A DNA stretch of 64,000 nucleotides from Kocuria rosea. GTDB taxonomy: Bacteria > Actinomycetota > Actinomycetes > Actinomycetales > Micrococcaceae. Location of the stretch: NCBI RefSeq assembly GCF_023715525.1, contig NZ_JAMBOG010000006.1, positions 1 to 64,000 of the forward strand, written 5' to 3'. Shown here piece after piece: positions 35,549-43,655 of this stretch. Every line of letters begins with the position of its first letter. Positions within the stretch are counted from its first letter, which is position 1. The notes beneath the pieces are model-generated. The model made no database searches. It saw nothing but the letters and a program-made list of their open reading frames with translations, and was not told the DNA's origin. The translations under genes were made by a program, and so were the position numbers.

Positions 35549-36373
35549 ATGCGGAAACTGCAGGCAGCAATCATCGAAGAGATGGGCGTCAAGCCCGAGA
35601 TCGACCCGCAGCAGGAGGTTGATGCACGCGTCCAGTTCCTCTGCGACTACCTGAGGGCCAGCCGCACCCGGGGCTTCGTCCTGGGCATCAGCGGCGGCCT
35701 CGACTCGACGCTCGCGGGCCGGCTCGCCCAGCTGGCGGTCGAGAAGCTCACCGAGGAGGGCGCCGAGGTGCAGTTCGTGGCGATGCGGCTGCCCCACAAG
35801 GTCCAGCACGACGAGGAGGACGCCCAGGCGGCGCTGCGCTTCATCGCCCCCGACCGCACGGTCACGTACGACATCGGCACGGCGGTGGAGGGCTTCGACC
35901 GGGGCTTCTCGGACGCGACGGGCCGGGAGATCTCCGACTTCAACCGGGGCAACGTCAAGGCCCGCGTGCGGATGGTCGCCCAGTACGCGGTCGCCGGCGA
36001 GCACAGCCTGCTGGTGGTCGGCACCGACCACGGCGCCGAGTCGGTGACCGGGTTCTTCACCAAGTACGGCGACGGCGGGGCCGACGTCCTGCCGCTGTTC
36101 GGGCTGAACAAGCGGCAGAACCGCCTGCTCCTGCAGTGCCTGGGCGCCGAGGAGCGGCTGTGGAGCAAGATGCCCACCGCCGACCTGCTCGACGAGGAGC
36201 CCGGCCAGGCCGACGAGGTCGAGCTGGGGCTGAGCTACGACGAGATCGACGACTACCTCGAGGGCCGCGAGGTCGACGACGCCGTGGCCGAGCGGATCGA
36301 GGCCCAGTACCTGAAGACCCGGCACAAGCGCACGACCCCCGTCACGATGCTCGACGACTGGTGGCGCGGCTAG
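35549..36373 (+). CDS. nadE: Ammonia-dependent NAD+ synthetase
   Basis: This 274-residue enzyme converts deamido-NAD to NAD with ATP and ammonia. The PP-loop [12 protein letters not shown] is near residues 48-59 and the [20 protein letters not shown] metal and substrate loop near 157-176. There is no glutaminase domain, so ammonia must be supplied from elsewhere. The ATG lies 6 nt after TAGCAT (35537-35542) and is predicted to be leaderless. Confidence 0.95.
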   Translation: MRKLQAAIIEEMGVKPEIDPQQEVDARVQFLCDYLRASRTRGFVLGISGGLDSTLAGRLAQLAVEKLTEEGAEVQFVAMRLPHKVQHDEEDAQAALRFIAPDRTVTYDIGTAVEGFDRGFSDATGREISDFNRGNVKARVRMVAQYAVAGEHSLLVVGTDHGAESVTGFFTKYGDGGADVLPLFGLNKRQNRLLLQCLGAEERLWSKMPTADLLDEEPGQADEVELGLSYDEIDDYLEGREVDDAVAERIEAQYLKTRHKRTTPVTMLDDWWRG

Positions 36374-36404
36374 CACCACCGCAGCACAGCACCGGGCCGG
36401 GGCG

Positions 36405-37733
36405 TCAGAGCAGGGGGTCGGCGCGGTAGAGGAACGCGGCCATGACGCCGCGGGTGACGTCCAGCCCGGGCCGGTAGGTCACGCTCCCGTCCCCCGCCAC
36501 CCACCCGGTGGAGATCCCGCGCTCGGCCAGCCAGGCCATCTCGTCGTAGAACACGTGGCTGGTGCGGACGTCCCGGAACGGGGAGACCCGGGGCGGGGTG
36601 TAGGCCGGGGAGCCGGCCGCCCGGTAGAGGAACGCGGCCATCTGGGAGCGGGTCACCGGCTGGGCGGGTCTGTAGGTGCGCACCCCGGTGGCCGAGACCC
36701 AGCCGGTGGAGATCCCGCGCTCGGCCAGCCACGCGATCTCCTTGTAGAACACGTGGCCGGTGGGGACGTCCCGGAACGGGGAGACCCGGGGCGGGGTGTA
36801 GGCCGGGGAGCCGGCCGCCCGGTAGAGGAACGCGGCCATCTGGGAGCGGGCCACCGGCTGGGCGGGTCTGTAGGTGCGCACCCCGGTGGCCGAGACCCAG
36901 CCGGTGGAGATCCCGCGCTCGGCCAGCCACGCGATCTCCTTGTAGAACACGTGGCCGGTGGCGACGTCCGCGAAGGGCGGGATCCGCGGTGGGGCGTAGG
37001 GCGGGACGAACCCGTCCGCGGGCCTCGCGTACGTGCCGGGCACGTGCTTGCCGGCCGGATAGGCGTAGAAGTAGATCGTCACGTAGGTCTCCCACCCCGG
37101 TCCGGCCGGGCCGGTGGTGGGGACGCTGGCGACCCCGATGCCCAGGTGGGTGAGGTCCCGGGCGAACTGGTCGGTGCCGTTGCGCGGGAAGAAGTCGAGG
37201 AGGTAGTGGGTGATCGCCTCGACGGCGTCGGGGCCCGCGAACGTCCCCGTGAACTCGCCCTTGCCGTAGTACTGGTCCATCCGCAGCGCCCCGGCGGGGG
37301 CGCCGGTGTAGGGGCCGGGGTTGTACAGGGGGGTGCGGGCGCCCGCCATCGACTCGGCCCACTGCTGGGCGTTGCGGGACAGGGCGGTGTTGTAGGCCAG
37401 CGGCGCCCGGTTTCCCTGGCGGCGGTGGTCGTTGACGATGTCGAAGACCTCGGTGATCTGCTGGACCGTGGTCGGCAGGGGGGTCGCCGCGGCGGCCGCG
37501 CCGGGACCGCCGGAGCCCTCGGGAGCCGCTGCGGCCCGGCCGCCGGGCAGCTCGGCCGGCAGGTCGGCGGGCACGCCGCCGACGCTCCTGCCGCCGCTCA
37601 GGGCGCCGGCCGGCGCGGTGCCGGGTTCGGACGCTGCCGGGGCGGGGAGCTCCGCCGCGGGTGCCGCCGGAGCACCGCCGAGGACGAGGGCTGCCGCGGT
37701 GGCCACCGCGAGGACGGACCGCCTGAGGTTCAT
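36405..37733 (-). CDS. Secreted CAP-domain protein with SLH repeats
   Basis: This 442-residue protein has a signal peptide (about 1-27, ending APAAPAA) and a Pro/Ala-rich linker (28-95). A CAP/SCP domain follows (about 98-235, with VNDHRRQGNRAPLAYN, AQQWAESMA and a LTHLGIGVAS strand), then three SLH-like repeats (about 250-442, each with WLAERGISTGW and a PVxRSQMAAFLYRA-like end). SLH modules bind cell-wall polymers, so it is probably a surface protein. The first two SLH-coding units are almost identical in DNA. The catalytic-type His and Glu of CAP proteins are not fully evident. Confidence 0.88.
   Translation of the reverse strand: MNLRRSVLAVATAAALVLGGAPAAPAAELPAPAASEPGTAPAGALSGGRSVGGVPADLPAELPGGRAAAAPEGSGGPGAAAAATPLPTTVQQITEVFDIVNDHRRQGNRAPLAYNTALSRNAQQWAESMAGARTPLYNPGPYTGAPAGALRMDQYYGKGEFTGTFAGPDAVEAITHYLLDFFPRNGTDQFARDLTHLGIGVASVPTTGPAGPGWETYVTIYFYAYPAGKHVPGTYARPADGFVPPYAPPRIPPFADVATGHVFYKEIAWLAERGISTGWVSATGVRTYRPAQPVARSQMAAFLYRAAGSPAYTPPRVSPFRDVPTGHVFYKEIAWLAERGISTGWVSATGVRTYRPAQPVTRSQMAAFLYRAAGSPAYTPPRVSPFRDVRTSHVFYDEMAWLAERGISTGWVAGDGSVTYRPGLDVTRGVMAAFLYRADPLL
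36571..36966 (-). repeat. 198-bp tandem duplication encoding SLH repeats
   Basis: Copies at 36571-36768 and 36769-36966 differ at only two positions over 198 bp (66 codons). The third unit (from 36967) is clearly diverged. This points to recent duplication or gene conversion within the gene. Confidence 0.9.
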
Positions 37734-37783
37734 GGTGCTCTCCCTGTCGGGTGTCGGCGCCGCCGGGGGTCGCGGGCCACGAA

Positions 37784-37797
37784 CAAATTAGCATTTG
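37784..37797 (-). promoter_or_regulatory. AT-rich inverted repeat upstream of CAP-SLH gene
   Basis: CAAATTAGCATTTG (arms CAAAT/ATTTG) sits in an unusual AT-rich patch about 50-65 bases before the start codon. It may be part of the promoter or an operator. I could not assign -35/-10 boxes with confidence. Confidence 0.35.
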
Positions 37798-37944
37798 CAA
37801 CAAAAGGAGGGGGCCCGGCCGGGAAGCCCCAGGTGGGCCGGCGCGGCGTCCGTCCGTCCCGGTACTAACGCCCCGGCATGAACGGCCCGGCGGGGCGCCC
37901 GCGCCCGTCGGCGCCCGTCCGGGCCAGCCGGTAACGTGGGGGCC

Positions 37945-38751
37945 ATGAGGATCGCCACCTGGAACGTCAACTCCGTCCGCGCCCGTGCCGACCGCGTGGA
38001 GGCGTGGCTGCAGCGGTCGGACGTGGACGTCCTGGCCATGCAGGAGACGAAGACGAAGGACGAGAGCTTCCCGTGGGAGCTGTTCGAGTTCATGGGCTAC
38101 GACGTCGCCCACTTCGGGCTGAGCCAGTGGAACGGCGTGGCGATCGCCTCCCGCGTGGGCCTCGACGACGTCCGGCGCACCTTCCCGGACCAGCCCGCCT
38201 TCGGCAAGCCGGGCGAGGAGCCCGTGCAGGAGGCCCGGGCGATCGGGGCCACGTGCGGCGGGGTGCGGGTCTGGTCCCTCTACGTCCCGAACGGGCGCGG
38301 CCTGGAGGACCCGCACATGCCGTACAAGCTCGAGTGGCTGCGCGTGCTCAAGGACCACGCCCGGCAGTGGGTCGAGGAGGACCCCGGGGCGCAGGTCGCC
38401 CTCGTGGGCGACTGGAACGTGGCCCCGCAGGACGAGGACGTGTGGGACATGGACTTCTTCCTGCGGAACGGGCTGACGCACGTGAGCGAGCCCGAGCGCG
38501 CGGCGTTCCGGGCCTTCCTGGAGGAGGCGGGCTACCAGGACGTGGTGCGTCCCCGCCACCCGGGCCCGGGCGTCTACACCTACTGGGACTACAAGGGTCT
38601 GCGCTTCCCCAAGAAGGAGGGCATGCGCATCGACTTCCAGCTCTACTCCCCCGCCCTGGCCGCCCGCGTCACCGACGCGGTGATCGACCGGGAGGAGCGC
38701 AAGGGCAAGGGCGCCTCGGACCACGCCCCCGTGATCGTCGAGATCGCCTGA
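37945..38751 (+). CDS. xth: Exodeoxyribonuclease III / AP endonuclease
   Basis: This 268-residue enzyme belongs to the exonuclease III family for abasic-site repair. Metal and catalytic residues lie in WNVNSVRAR (5-13), QETK (32-35, Glu), the Tyr in SLYVPNGR (about 111-118), GDWNVAP (about 151-157) and the terminal ASDHAPV (about 256-262). The ATG at 37945 lies 7 nt after TAACGT (37932-37937), which predicts a leaderless mRNA. The next gene follows within 6 bases. Confidence 0.95.
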   Translation: MRIATWNVNSVRARADRVEAWLQRSDVDVLAMQETKTKDESFPWELFEFMGYDVAHFGLSQWNGVAIASRVGLDDVRRTFPDQPAFGKPGEEPVQEARAIGATCGGVRVWSLYVPNGRGLEDPHMPYKLEWLRVLKDHARQWVEEDPGAQVALVGDWNVAPQDEDVWDMDFFLRNGLTHVSEPERAAFRAFLEEAGYQDVVRPRHPGPGVYTYWDYKGLRFPKKEGMRIDFQLYSPALAARVTDAVIDREERKGKGASDHAPVIVEIA

Positions 38752-38756
38752 GCGCC

Positions 38757-39629
38757 GTGGCCCAGCTGCTGCAGGTCGGGCGGACCTTCCGCTCGGCCAC
38801 CGGGATCCCCCACCAGTTCTCCCTCCGGGTCTACGTGCCCGGCGAGGAGCTCGACGCCGTCTACGCCCCCCTGCTGTCCCGGGCGCTGCCGCCCGAGGAG
38901 GCCGGGGTGAACGAGCTGACCGAGCAGCTCGCCCGCCTGGCCGAACCGGGCGAGGACCCGCTGCCCCCGGCCGTGGAGCCCCTGTGGGTCCTGCCGTTCT
39001 CGGCGGCTCCGGCGGGGCGGCGGATGCTGGCCGCGGGCGTCGGGGACTTCCCCGTCTACCACCCGCCGCAGCGGCTGCGCCGCTCCCTGCGGCTGGTCGC
39101 GCTGGCGGAGGAGGACGGGGGCCAGCCGCTGCCGAACCTGCTCATCCCCGAGGAGGCGGTCCGGGCGGCGGGCGAGCGGGTCACCCGCGAGCACTTCACC
39201 CCGGTCCACGCCCGGCAGTCCGCCTTCACCGTGCCCATGGCCTGGTTCGCCCTGTTCACCCCCGAGGACCACACCGAGAGCTTCCACCACGGCAACCGCG
39301 TGCACCGCTGCGCGGTGCCGGTCGACGTCGCGACCCGCCGGGTGGTGCGCGCCGCGCAGGTCGTGGAGGACACCGCGGGCGAGGACCTCGAGGAGCTCGC
39401 CGAGGACCTCACCCACCTGGGCCGGTGGCTGGGGGCGTTCTCCGCCAACTCCCTCGTGGTCCTGCACTACGGGGCGATCGCGGACCGGTTCCAGCCGGAC
39501 GAGAGCCCCGAGGACTTCCAGGACGCCGTGGAGCTGCTGGCCGCCCAGGACGCGACCGGGGCGGCCGTGGCGTTCCGGCGGCTGATGCACCGCTGGCTGC
39601 CCCTGGCCCACCTGGAGAGCGCGAGCTGA
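38757..39629 (+). CDS. Conserved hypothetical protein
   Basis: This 290-residue soluble protein is not recognised. It starts at GTG 38757, five bases past the xth stop, so it is probably co-transcribed. It contains a PLWVLPFSAAPAGRRML stretch, a central block HARQSAFTVPMAWFALF then HHGNRVHRCAVPVDV, and acidic helical ends. The pattern looks like an enzyme-size single domain, but no catalytic motif is identifiable. No membrane segment or signal peptide is visible. Coding quality is strong. Confidence 0.75.
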   Translation: MAQLLQVGRTFRSATGIPHQFSLRVYVPGEELDAVYAPLLSRALPPEEAGVNELTEQLARLAEPGEDPLPPAVEPLWVLPFSAAPAGRRMLAAGVGDFPVYHPPQRLRRSLRLVALAEEDGGQPLPNLLIPEEAVRAAGERVTREHFTPVHARQSAFTVPMAWFALFTPEDHTESFHHGNRVHRCAVPVDVATRRVVRAAQVVEDTAGEDLEELAEDLTHLGRWLGAFSANSLVVLHYGAIADRFQPDESPEDFQDAVELLAAQDATGAAVAFRRLMHRWLPLAHLESAS

Positions 39630-39705
39630 GCGCTCCCCCGCGCGCCCGGACTTCGCTAGGTTGGGACGCACATCCTCCGACCCGGAAGGCCCCGAGGAGA
39701 ACCCC

Positions 39706-41409
39706 ATGACGCAGCAGGCCAGCACGCCCCCCGCGACCGCCGACGCCCCGTGGTGGCGGTCCGCGGTGATCTACCAGATCTACCCCCGCTCCTTCAACGA
39801 CTCCAACGGCGACGGGATGGGCGACCTCCCCGGCATCGTCGACCGGCTCGACTACCTCGCCGACCTCGGCGTGGACGCCCTGTGGCTGTCCCCGTTCTAC
39901 GTCTCCCCGCAGAACGACGCCGGCTACGACGTCGCGGACTACCGCGACATCGACCCGCGCTTCGGCACCCTCGAGGACTTCGACCGGATGCGGCAGCGGA
40001 TGGCCGAGCTGGGGCTGAAGCTCATCGTGGACCTCGTGCCCAACCACACCTCCAGCGACCACGAGTGGTTCCGCGCCGCCGTCGCCGCCGGGCCCGGCAG
40101 CCCCGAGCGGGACCGCTACGTCTTCCGCGAGGGCCGCGGCGAGCACGGGGAGCTGCCCCCGAACAACTGGCGCTCCGTCTTCGGCGGGGAGGCCTGGACC
40201 CGGTTGCCGGACGGGCAGTGGTACCTGCACCTGTTCGACAGCACCCAGCCCGACCTCAACTGGGAGAACCCCGAGGTGTGGGAGGAGTTCCGCTCCGTCC
40301 TGCGCTTCTGGCTGGACCGGGGGGCGGACGGCTTCCGCGTGGACGTCGCCCACGGGCTGGTCAAGGCCGAGGGCCTGCCGGACTGGGACCACCAGGTGCG
40401 CATGGTGGAGGGCGAGCACGCGGCGCGCGAGCACGACCAGCCGGACACCCCCATGAGCACCGGCAGCCCCTACTTCGACCAGGACGGGGTGCACGAGGTC
40501 TACCGCGACTGGCACCGGGTGCTCGCCGAGTACGACGGCGACCGGATGATGGTGGCCGAGGCCTGGGTCGAGCCGGCGCACCGGCTGGCGATGTACGTCC
40601 GCTCGGACGAGATGCACCAGGCGTTCAACTTCGACTTCCTGATCGCCGGGTGGAGCTGGGCGCGGATGTCCCGGGCCATCGAGGACTCGCTGGCGGAGTC
40701 GGCGAAGGTCGGCGCCCCGACCACCTGGGTGCTCTCCAACCACGACACCGTCCGCCACGTCTCCCGCTTCGGGCTCTCCGACCCGGTCGCCTATCCCAAG
40801 GGCATCGACGCGGACGCCGAGCAGCCCGACCACGACCAGGGCCTGGCCCGCGGCCGCGCCGCCGCCCTGGTCGAGCTCGCCCTGCCGGGCTCCGCGTACC
40901 TCTACCAGGGGGACGAGCTGGGCCTGCACGAGCACACGACCCTGCCCTCCGCGCTGCGCCAGGACCCGACGTTCGCCCGCACCCGCGGCGAGGAGATCGG
41001 CCGCGACGGCTGCCGGGTGCCGCTGCCCTGGACCGCCGGGGAACCGGGCCACGGCTTCGGCCCCGAGCCGTGGCTGCCGCAGCCGGAGGCCTTCGGCGAG
41101 CTCGCCGCGGACCGCCAGGTGGGCGTCCCGGGCTCCACGCACAGCCTCTACCGGACCGCGATCCGGCAGCGCCGGGAGCTGGGTCTCGGCCGCGGCTCCT
41201 TCGCGTGGCACGGCGCCCACGACGCCGCCACCCGCCTGCTCGCCTTCGTCAACACGACGCCCGCGGGCGAGCGGGTCCTCGTGGCGGCGAACATGGGCGA
41301 CGCCCCGGTCGCGCTGCCCGAGGGCGAGGTCCTGGTGCGCAGCCGCGAGGACGCCCTCGCGGACGGCCTCCTGCGGCCGGAGGCCGCCGTGTGGGTGGGC
41401 CTGGGCTAA
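39706..41409 (+). CDS. GH13 alpha-glucosidase (oligo-1,6-glucosidase/trehalose-type)
   Basis: This 567-residue family 13 glycoside hydrolase has region I DLVPNHTS (about 109-116), region II GFRVDVAHG with the nucleophile Asp near 213, region III VAEAWVEP with the acid/base Glu near 284 and region IV SNHDTVR with Asp near 346. The QIYPRSFNDSNGDGMGDLPG start is typical of exo-acting alpha-glucosidases. It has no signal peptide, so it acts in the cytoplasm on imported oligosaccharides. The ATG at 39706 has a GAGGAG ribosome site; TAGGTT near 39656 may be the -10. Confidence 0.93.
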   Translation: MTQQASTPPATADAPWWRSAVIYQIYPRSFNDSNGDGMGDLPGIVDRLDYLADLGVDALWLSPFYVSPQNDAGYDVADYRDIDPRFGTLEDFDRMRQRMAELGLKLIVDLVPNHTSSDHEWFRAAVAAGPGSPERDRYVFREGRGEHGELPPNNWRSVFGGEAWTRLPDGQWYLHLFDSTQPDLNWENPEVWEEFRSVLRFWLDRGADGFRVDVAHGLVKAEGLPDWDHQVRMVEGEHAAREHDQPDTPMSTGSPYFDQDGVHEVYRDWHRVLAEYDGDRMMVAEAWVEPAHRLAMYVRSDEMHQAFNFDFLIAGWSWARMSRAIEDSLAESAKVGAPTTWVLSNHDTVRHVSRFGLSDPVAYPKGIDADAEQPDHDQGLARGRAAALVELALPGSAYLYQGDELGLHEHTTLPSALRQDPTFARTRGEEIGRDGCRVPLPWTAGEPGHGFGPEPWLPQPEAFGELAADRQVGVPGSTHSLYRTAIRQRRELGLGRGSFAWHGAHDAATRLLAFVNTTPAGERVLVAANMGDAPVALPEGEVLVRSREDALADGLLRPEAAVWVGLG

Positions 41410-41490
41410 GCCCCGCGCACGGACGGCGGGTGGGCCGGGGCGGTGCACCGGCCCGCCCACCGCTCGTGCGCGCCCCGGCCGGGGCGCGGC

Positions 41491-41988
41491 TCAGTGGCTG
41501 GTGCGCCCGCGGGTGGAGGCGAGGACGGGGGGCAGCGCCCGGTCGGCCACCGCGCCCGTCACGAACGAGTACACCGCCTTGTGCACGACGTCCACGGCCT
41601 TCTCGCCGGCCGGCCAGGACGCGGGCGGGGCGCCCACGCCGGTGGCGTTCTCGACCGTCTGGTCGAAGGCCAGGCGCACCACGGTGTGCCACGCGCTGGC
41701 CCGGGCGCCGCGGATGCCCGTGACGGCCCAGACGCCGCGCAGCGCGCCGAGCGCGGCGCCGGTGCCGTAGTGCATGGCGTGGTTCCAGAGCAGCGGCCTC
41801 ACGTCGTCGCCGGGGGACCGGCCCAGCAGGGTCAGCAGGGCGCGGGCGGGGACGTAGGAGTCGGGGCGGTGGGTGAGCGCCTGCTCGGCCTTCTCCCCCA
41901 GGGTCATCACGCCGGCGCCCACGAGCCCGGCCACGGCGCCCCGGCCGGCCGCGCCCGCGACGCCGCCCAGGCGGGACCCGCCGCTCAC
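41491..41988 (-). CDS. Hypothetical membrane-associated protein
   Basis: This 165-residue protein is Gly/Ala-rich with two or three weak hydrophobic segments (about 10-30, 75-95 and 135-150), suggesting a small membrane protein. It contains a LLWNHAMHYGTGAALGALRG segment whose conserved-looking His residues may matter. The family is not recognised with confidence. The GTG start at 41988 overlaps the stop of a 47-residue acidic gene (GTGA), so the two are coupled. Confidence 0.65.
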   Translation of the reverse strand: MSGGSRLGGVAGAAGRGAVAGLVGAGVMTLGEKAEQALTHRPDSYVPARALLTLLGRSPGDDVRPLLWNHAMHYGTGAALGALRGVWAVTGIRGARASAWHTVVRLAFDQTVENATGVGAPPASWPAGEKAVDVVHKAVYSFVTGAVADRALPPVLASTRGRTSH

Positions 41989-42128
41989 CCCTCCTCCCCC
42001 TCCGCGGGGAGGTCGTTGCTGCGGAGGTCGCGGTCCAGCTCGGCGTCCGGCTCGACGACGAGGCCGTCCTCGCGCTGGTCCTCGCGCTGGTCCTCGATCG
42101 CCCCGCGCTCCGGTTCCTGATCGGTCAT
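41985..42128 (-). CDS. Small acidic protein, coupled to next gene
   Basis: This frame encodes 47 residues. The sequence is very acidic (many Glu and Asp, a doubled EDQRED unit) and probably disordered. The ATG at 42128 has a clear GGAAGGAGCGACC ribosome site. Its TGA overlaps the GTG of the following membrane-associated gene. Function is unknown. Confidence 0.6.
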   Translation of the reverse strand: MTDQEPERGAIEDQREDQREDGLVVEPDAELDRDLRSNDLPAEGEEG

Positions 42129-42192
42129 GGTCGCTCCTTCCCTTCCGCGGCCCGGGCCGGGGCGCGTGCGCCCAGTCTAGACAGGATGCTGA

Positions 42193-42654
42193 TCATCCGG
42201 CGGGGGTCGGCTCTACGCAGTGCCGCTGCAGCCAGTCGCCGACGGGGGCGAGCGCCCCGTGCAGCGCGGCGAGCTCGGCGGGCTGCACCGATCCGCCCGC
42301 GGAGCGCAGGGCCTCGACGGCGTCGTCGAACGCCGGCCGCAGCTCGGCGGGCATCCGGGAGGCGAGCTCGCGCACGGAGGCGACCGTCTCCCGGGGGCGG
42401 AAGTCCGGGTCGGTCTCGTCGGTGGACAGCGGGACGAGGCCCAGGGCGGTGTATGCGCTGGCCACGTCGAAGCAGGTCTCCGGGTCGGCGGGCGGGGCGG
42501 ACGGCGGGGAGGCGGTGGCGGAGCCGGCCGACGGGTCGACGTCGAGGCCCCGGCTCTGCGGTCCGGGTCCGCAGCCCGTCAGGGCGAGCAGGCCCAGCGC
42601 GCACAGGGCGAGCGCCGCCCCTCGGGGGCCCGGGCGTCGGAGAAGGCGGATCAC
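42193..42654 (-). CDS. Hypothetical lipoprotein
   Basis: This 153-residue protein has a lipobox LALTGC near residues 22-27, so it is anchored outside the membrane. A Ser/Pro/Ala-rich linker is followed by a small helical domain with two cysteines (near 61 and 146) that could form a disulfide. The GTG at 42654 lies 6 nt after TAGTCT (42666-42661). The family is not recognised. Confidence 0.75.
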   Translation of the reverse strand: MIRLLRRPGPRGAALALCALGLLALTGCGPGPQSRGLDVDPSAGSATASPPSAPPADPETCFDVASAYTALGLVPLSTDETDPDFRPRETVASVRELASRMPAELRPAFDDAVEALRSAGGSVQPAELAALHGALAPVGDWLQRHCVEPTPAG

Positions 42655-42725
42655 GGTCCCAGACTAGGGTCCCAACCTCGGGACCGGCTGGCAGCCGGGT
42701 GCGGGGCAACCGGGCGCGGGACGCG

Positions 42726-42760
42726 AAAAAACCGCCGGCCCCCTGGGGGACCGGCGGTTT
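42726..42760 (-). terminator. Intrinsic terminator after tRNA-Phe
   Basis: AAACCGCCGG pairs with CCGGCGGTTT, and on the minus strand the stem is followed by a run of six T. It is the clearest classical terminator in the window, ending the tRNA transcript. Confidence 0.9.
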
Positions 42761-42766
42761 CCGCGG

Positions 42767-42839
42767 TGGCTCCGACCGGCGTCGATCCGGTGACCTTACG
42801 ATTTTCAGTCGTACGCTCTACCAACTGAGCTACAGAGCC
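42767..42839 (-). tRNA. tRNA-Phe (GAA)
   Basis: The 73-nt cloverleaf on the minus strand has 5' acceptor GGCTCTG pairing with CGGAGCC, D-arm AGCTCAGTTGGTAGAGC, anticodon loop CTGAAAA giving GAA and T-arm GGATCGACGCC with discriminator A. CCA is not encoded. It is the last of three tRNAs in the cluster. Confidence 0.95.
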
Positions 42840-42912
42840 CCGGCACATCCTCGGATATGCCGCGACGGCGCTGCATCAGCGGAAGTGCCTTCCGGTGTGA
42901 ACGCCGCCTGAG

Positions 42913-42986
42913 CGACCCTGACGGGACTTGAACCCGCGACCTCCGCCGTGACAGGGCGGCACGCTAACCAACTGCGCTACAGGGCC
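42913..42986 (-). tRNA. tRNA-Asp (GTC)
   Basis: The 74-nt cloverleaf on the minus strand has acceptor GGCCCTG with CAGGGTC, anticodon loop CTGTCAC giving GTC, T-loop GGGTTCAAGTCCC and discriminator G. CCA is not encoded. Confidence 0.95.
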
Positions 42987-43065
42987 TTGTTGTTTCCAAC
43001 GAGGACTGATCTTACCAGCATCTCTGCCTCGTTGTGCAAATCGGCGGCAGGACCGCCGTTCCGCG

Positions 43066-43138
43066 TACCCCCAACGGGATTCGAACCCGTGCCGCCGCCG
43101 TGAAAGGGCGGTGTCCTAGGCCGCTAGACGATGGGGGC
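43066..43138 (-). tRNA. tRNA-Glu (TTC)
   Basis: The 73-nt cloverleaf on the minus strand has acceptor GCCCCCA with TGGGGGT (first pair G-T), anticodon loop CTTTCAC giving TTC, T-loop GGGTTCGAATCCC and discriminator A. It is the promoter-proximal tRNA of the cluster. Confidence 0.95.
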
Positions 43139-43204
43139 CAGAACGCCCGCATCGGCGACCACGACCTGGACGACCAGGGTCTGGACACGGGAGAAACCGA
43201 GTAC

Positions 43205-43234
43205 AGCTTAGAGGCTGGCGCGGATTCTGCACAA
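43205..43234 (-). promoter_or_regulatory. Probable promoter of the tRNA cluster
   Basis: On the minus strand TTGTGC (43234-43229) and TAAGCT (43210-43205) are separated by 18 bp, about 65 bases before the tRNA-Glu 5' end. The region is AT-richer than its surroundings. Confidence 0.55.
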
Positions 43235-43292
43235 TTCCCGCCCCCGCCGGTCCCCCGCGCGGCGGGGGCGGCGGTGGGGTAGGAATGGGAGG

Positions 43293-43646
43293 GTGATCGA
43301 GATGACGCACGCAGAGTTCGACGACGCCGTCGACGACGCGATCGACCTCATCCCGGACGAGCTGTTCCGGGCGATGGACAACGTGGCGATCCTCGTCGAG
43401 GAGGAGCCGCCCGCCCACTGCCCGGGGCTGCTCGGCCTCTACGAGGGCGTGCCCCTGACCGCGCGGGACGGCGGCTGGGGCGCCGGCTCCCTGCCGGACC
43501 GCATCTACGTCTACCGCGGGCCGCTGCAGCGGATGTGCGCGGACCGGGAGGAGCTGGTGGAGGAGATCACGGTGACCGTCATCCACGAGGTCGCCCACCA
43601 CTTCGGCATCGACGACGACCGCCTGCACGAGCTGGGCTGGGGCTGA
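43293..43646 (+). CDS. Zincin-like metallopeptidase family protein
   Basis: This 117-residue protein has the HExxH zinc motif in VIHEVAHHFGIDDDRLHELG near the C-terminus. The last Glu or Asp may be the third ligand. Family members are small putative metallopeptidases of unknown target. The GTG at 43293 follows a GGGAGG site directly; an ATG three codons later is also possible. It is convergent with the stress protein gene. Confidence 0.85.
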   Translation: MIEMTHAEFDDAVDDAIDLIPDELFRAMDNVAILVEEEPPAHCPGLLGLYEGVPLTARDGGWGAGSLPDRIYVYRGPLQRMCADREELVEEITVTVIHEVAHHFGIDDDRLHELGWG

Positions 43647-43655
43647 GCCACGCCC

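Noticed and set aside
36571-36966. Tandem repeats considered as a CRISPR or mobile repeat
   Set aside because: The 198-bp unit has no spacers, stays in frame and encodes an SLH module.
42767-43138. Repeat-like similarity among three stretches
   Set aside because: They are three tRNA genes sharing the normal conserved arms, not a mobile or integration repeat. No integrase or duplicated tRNA end was found next to them.
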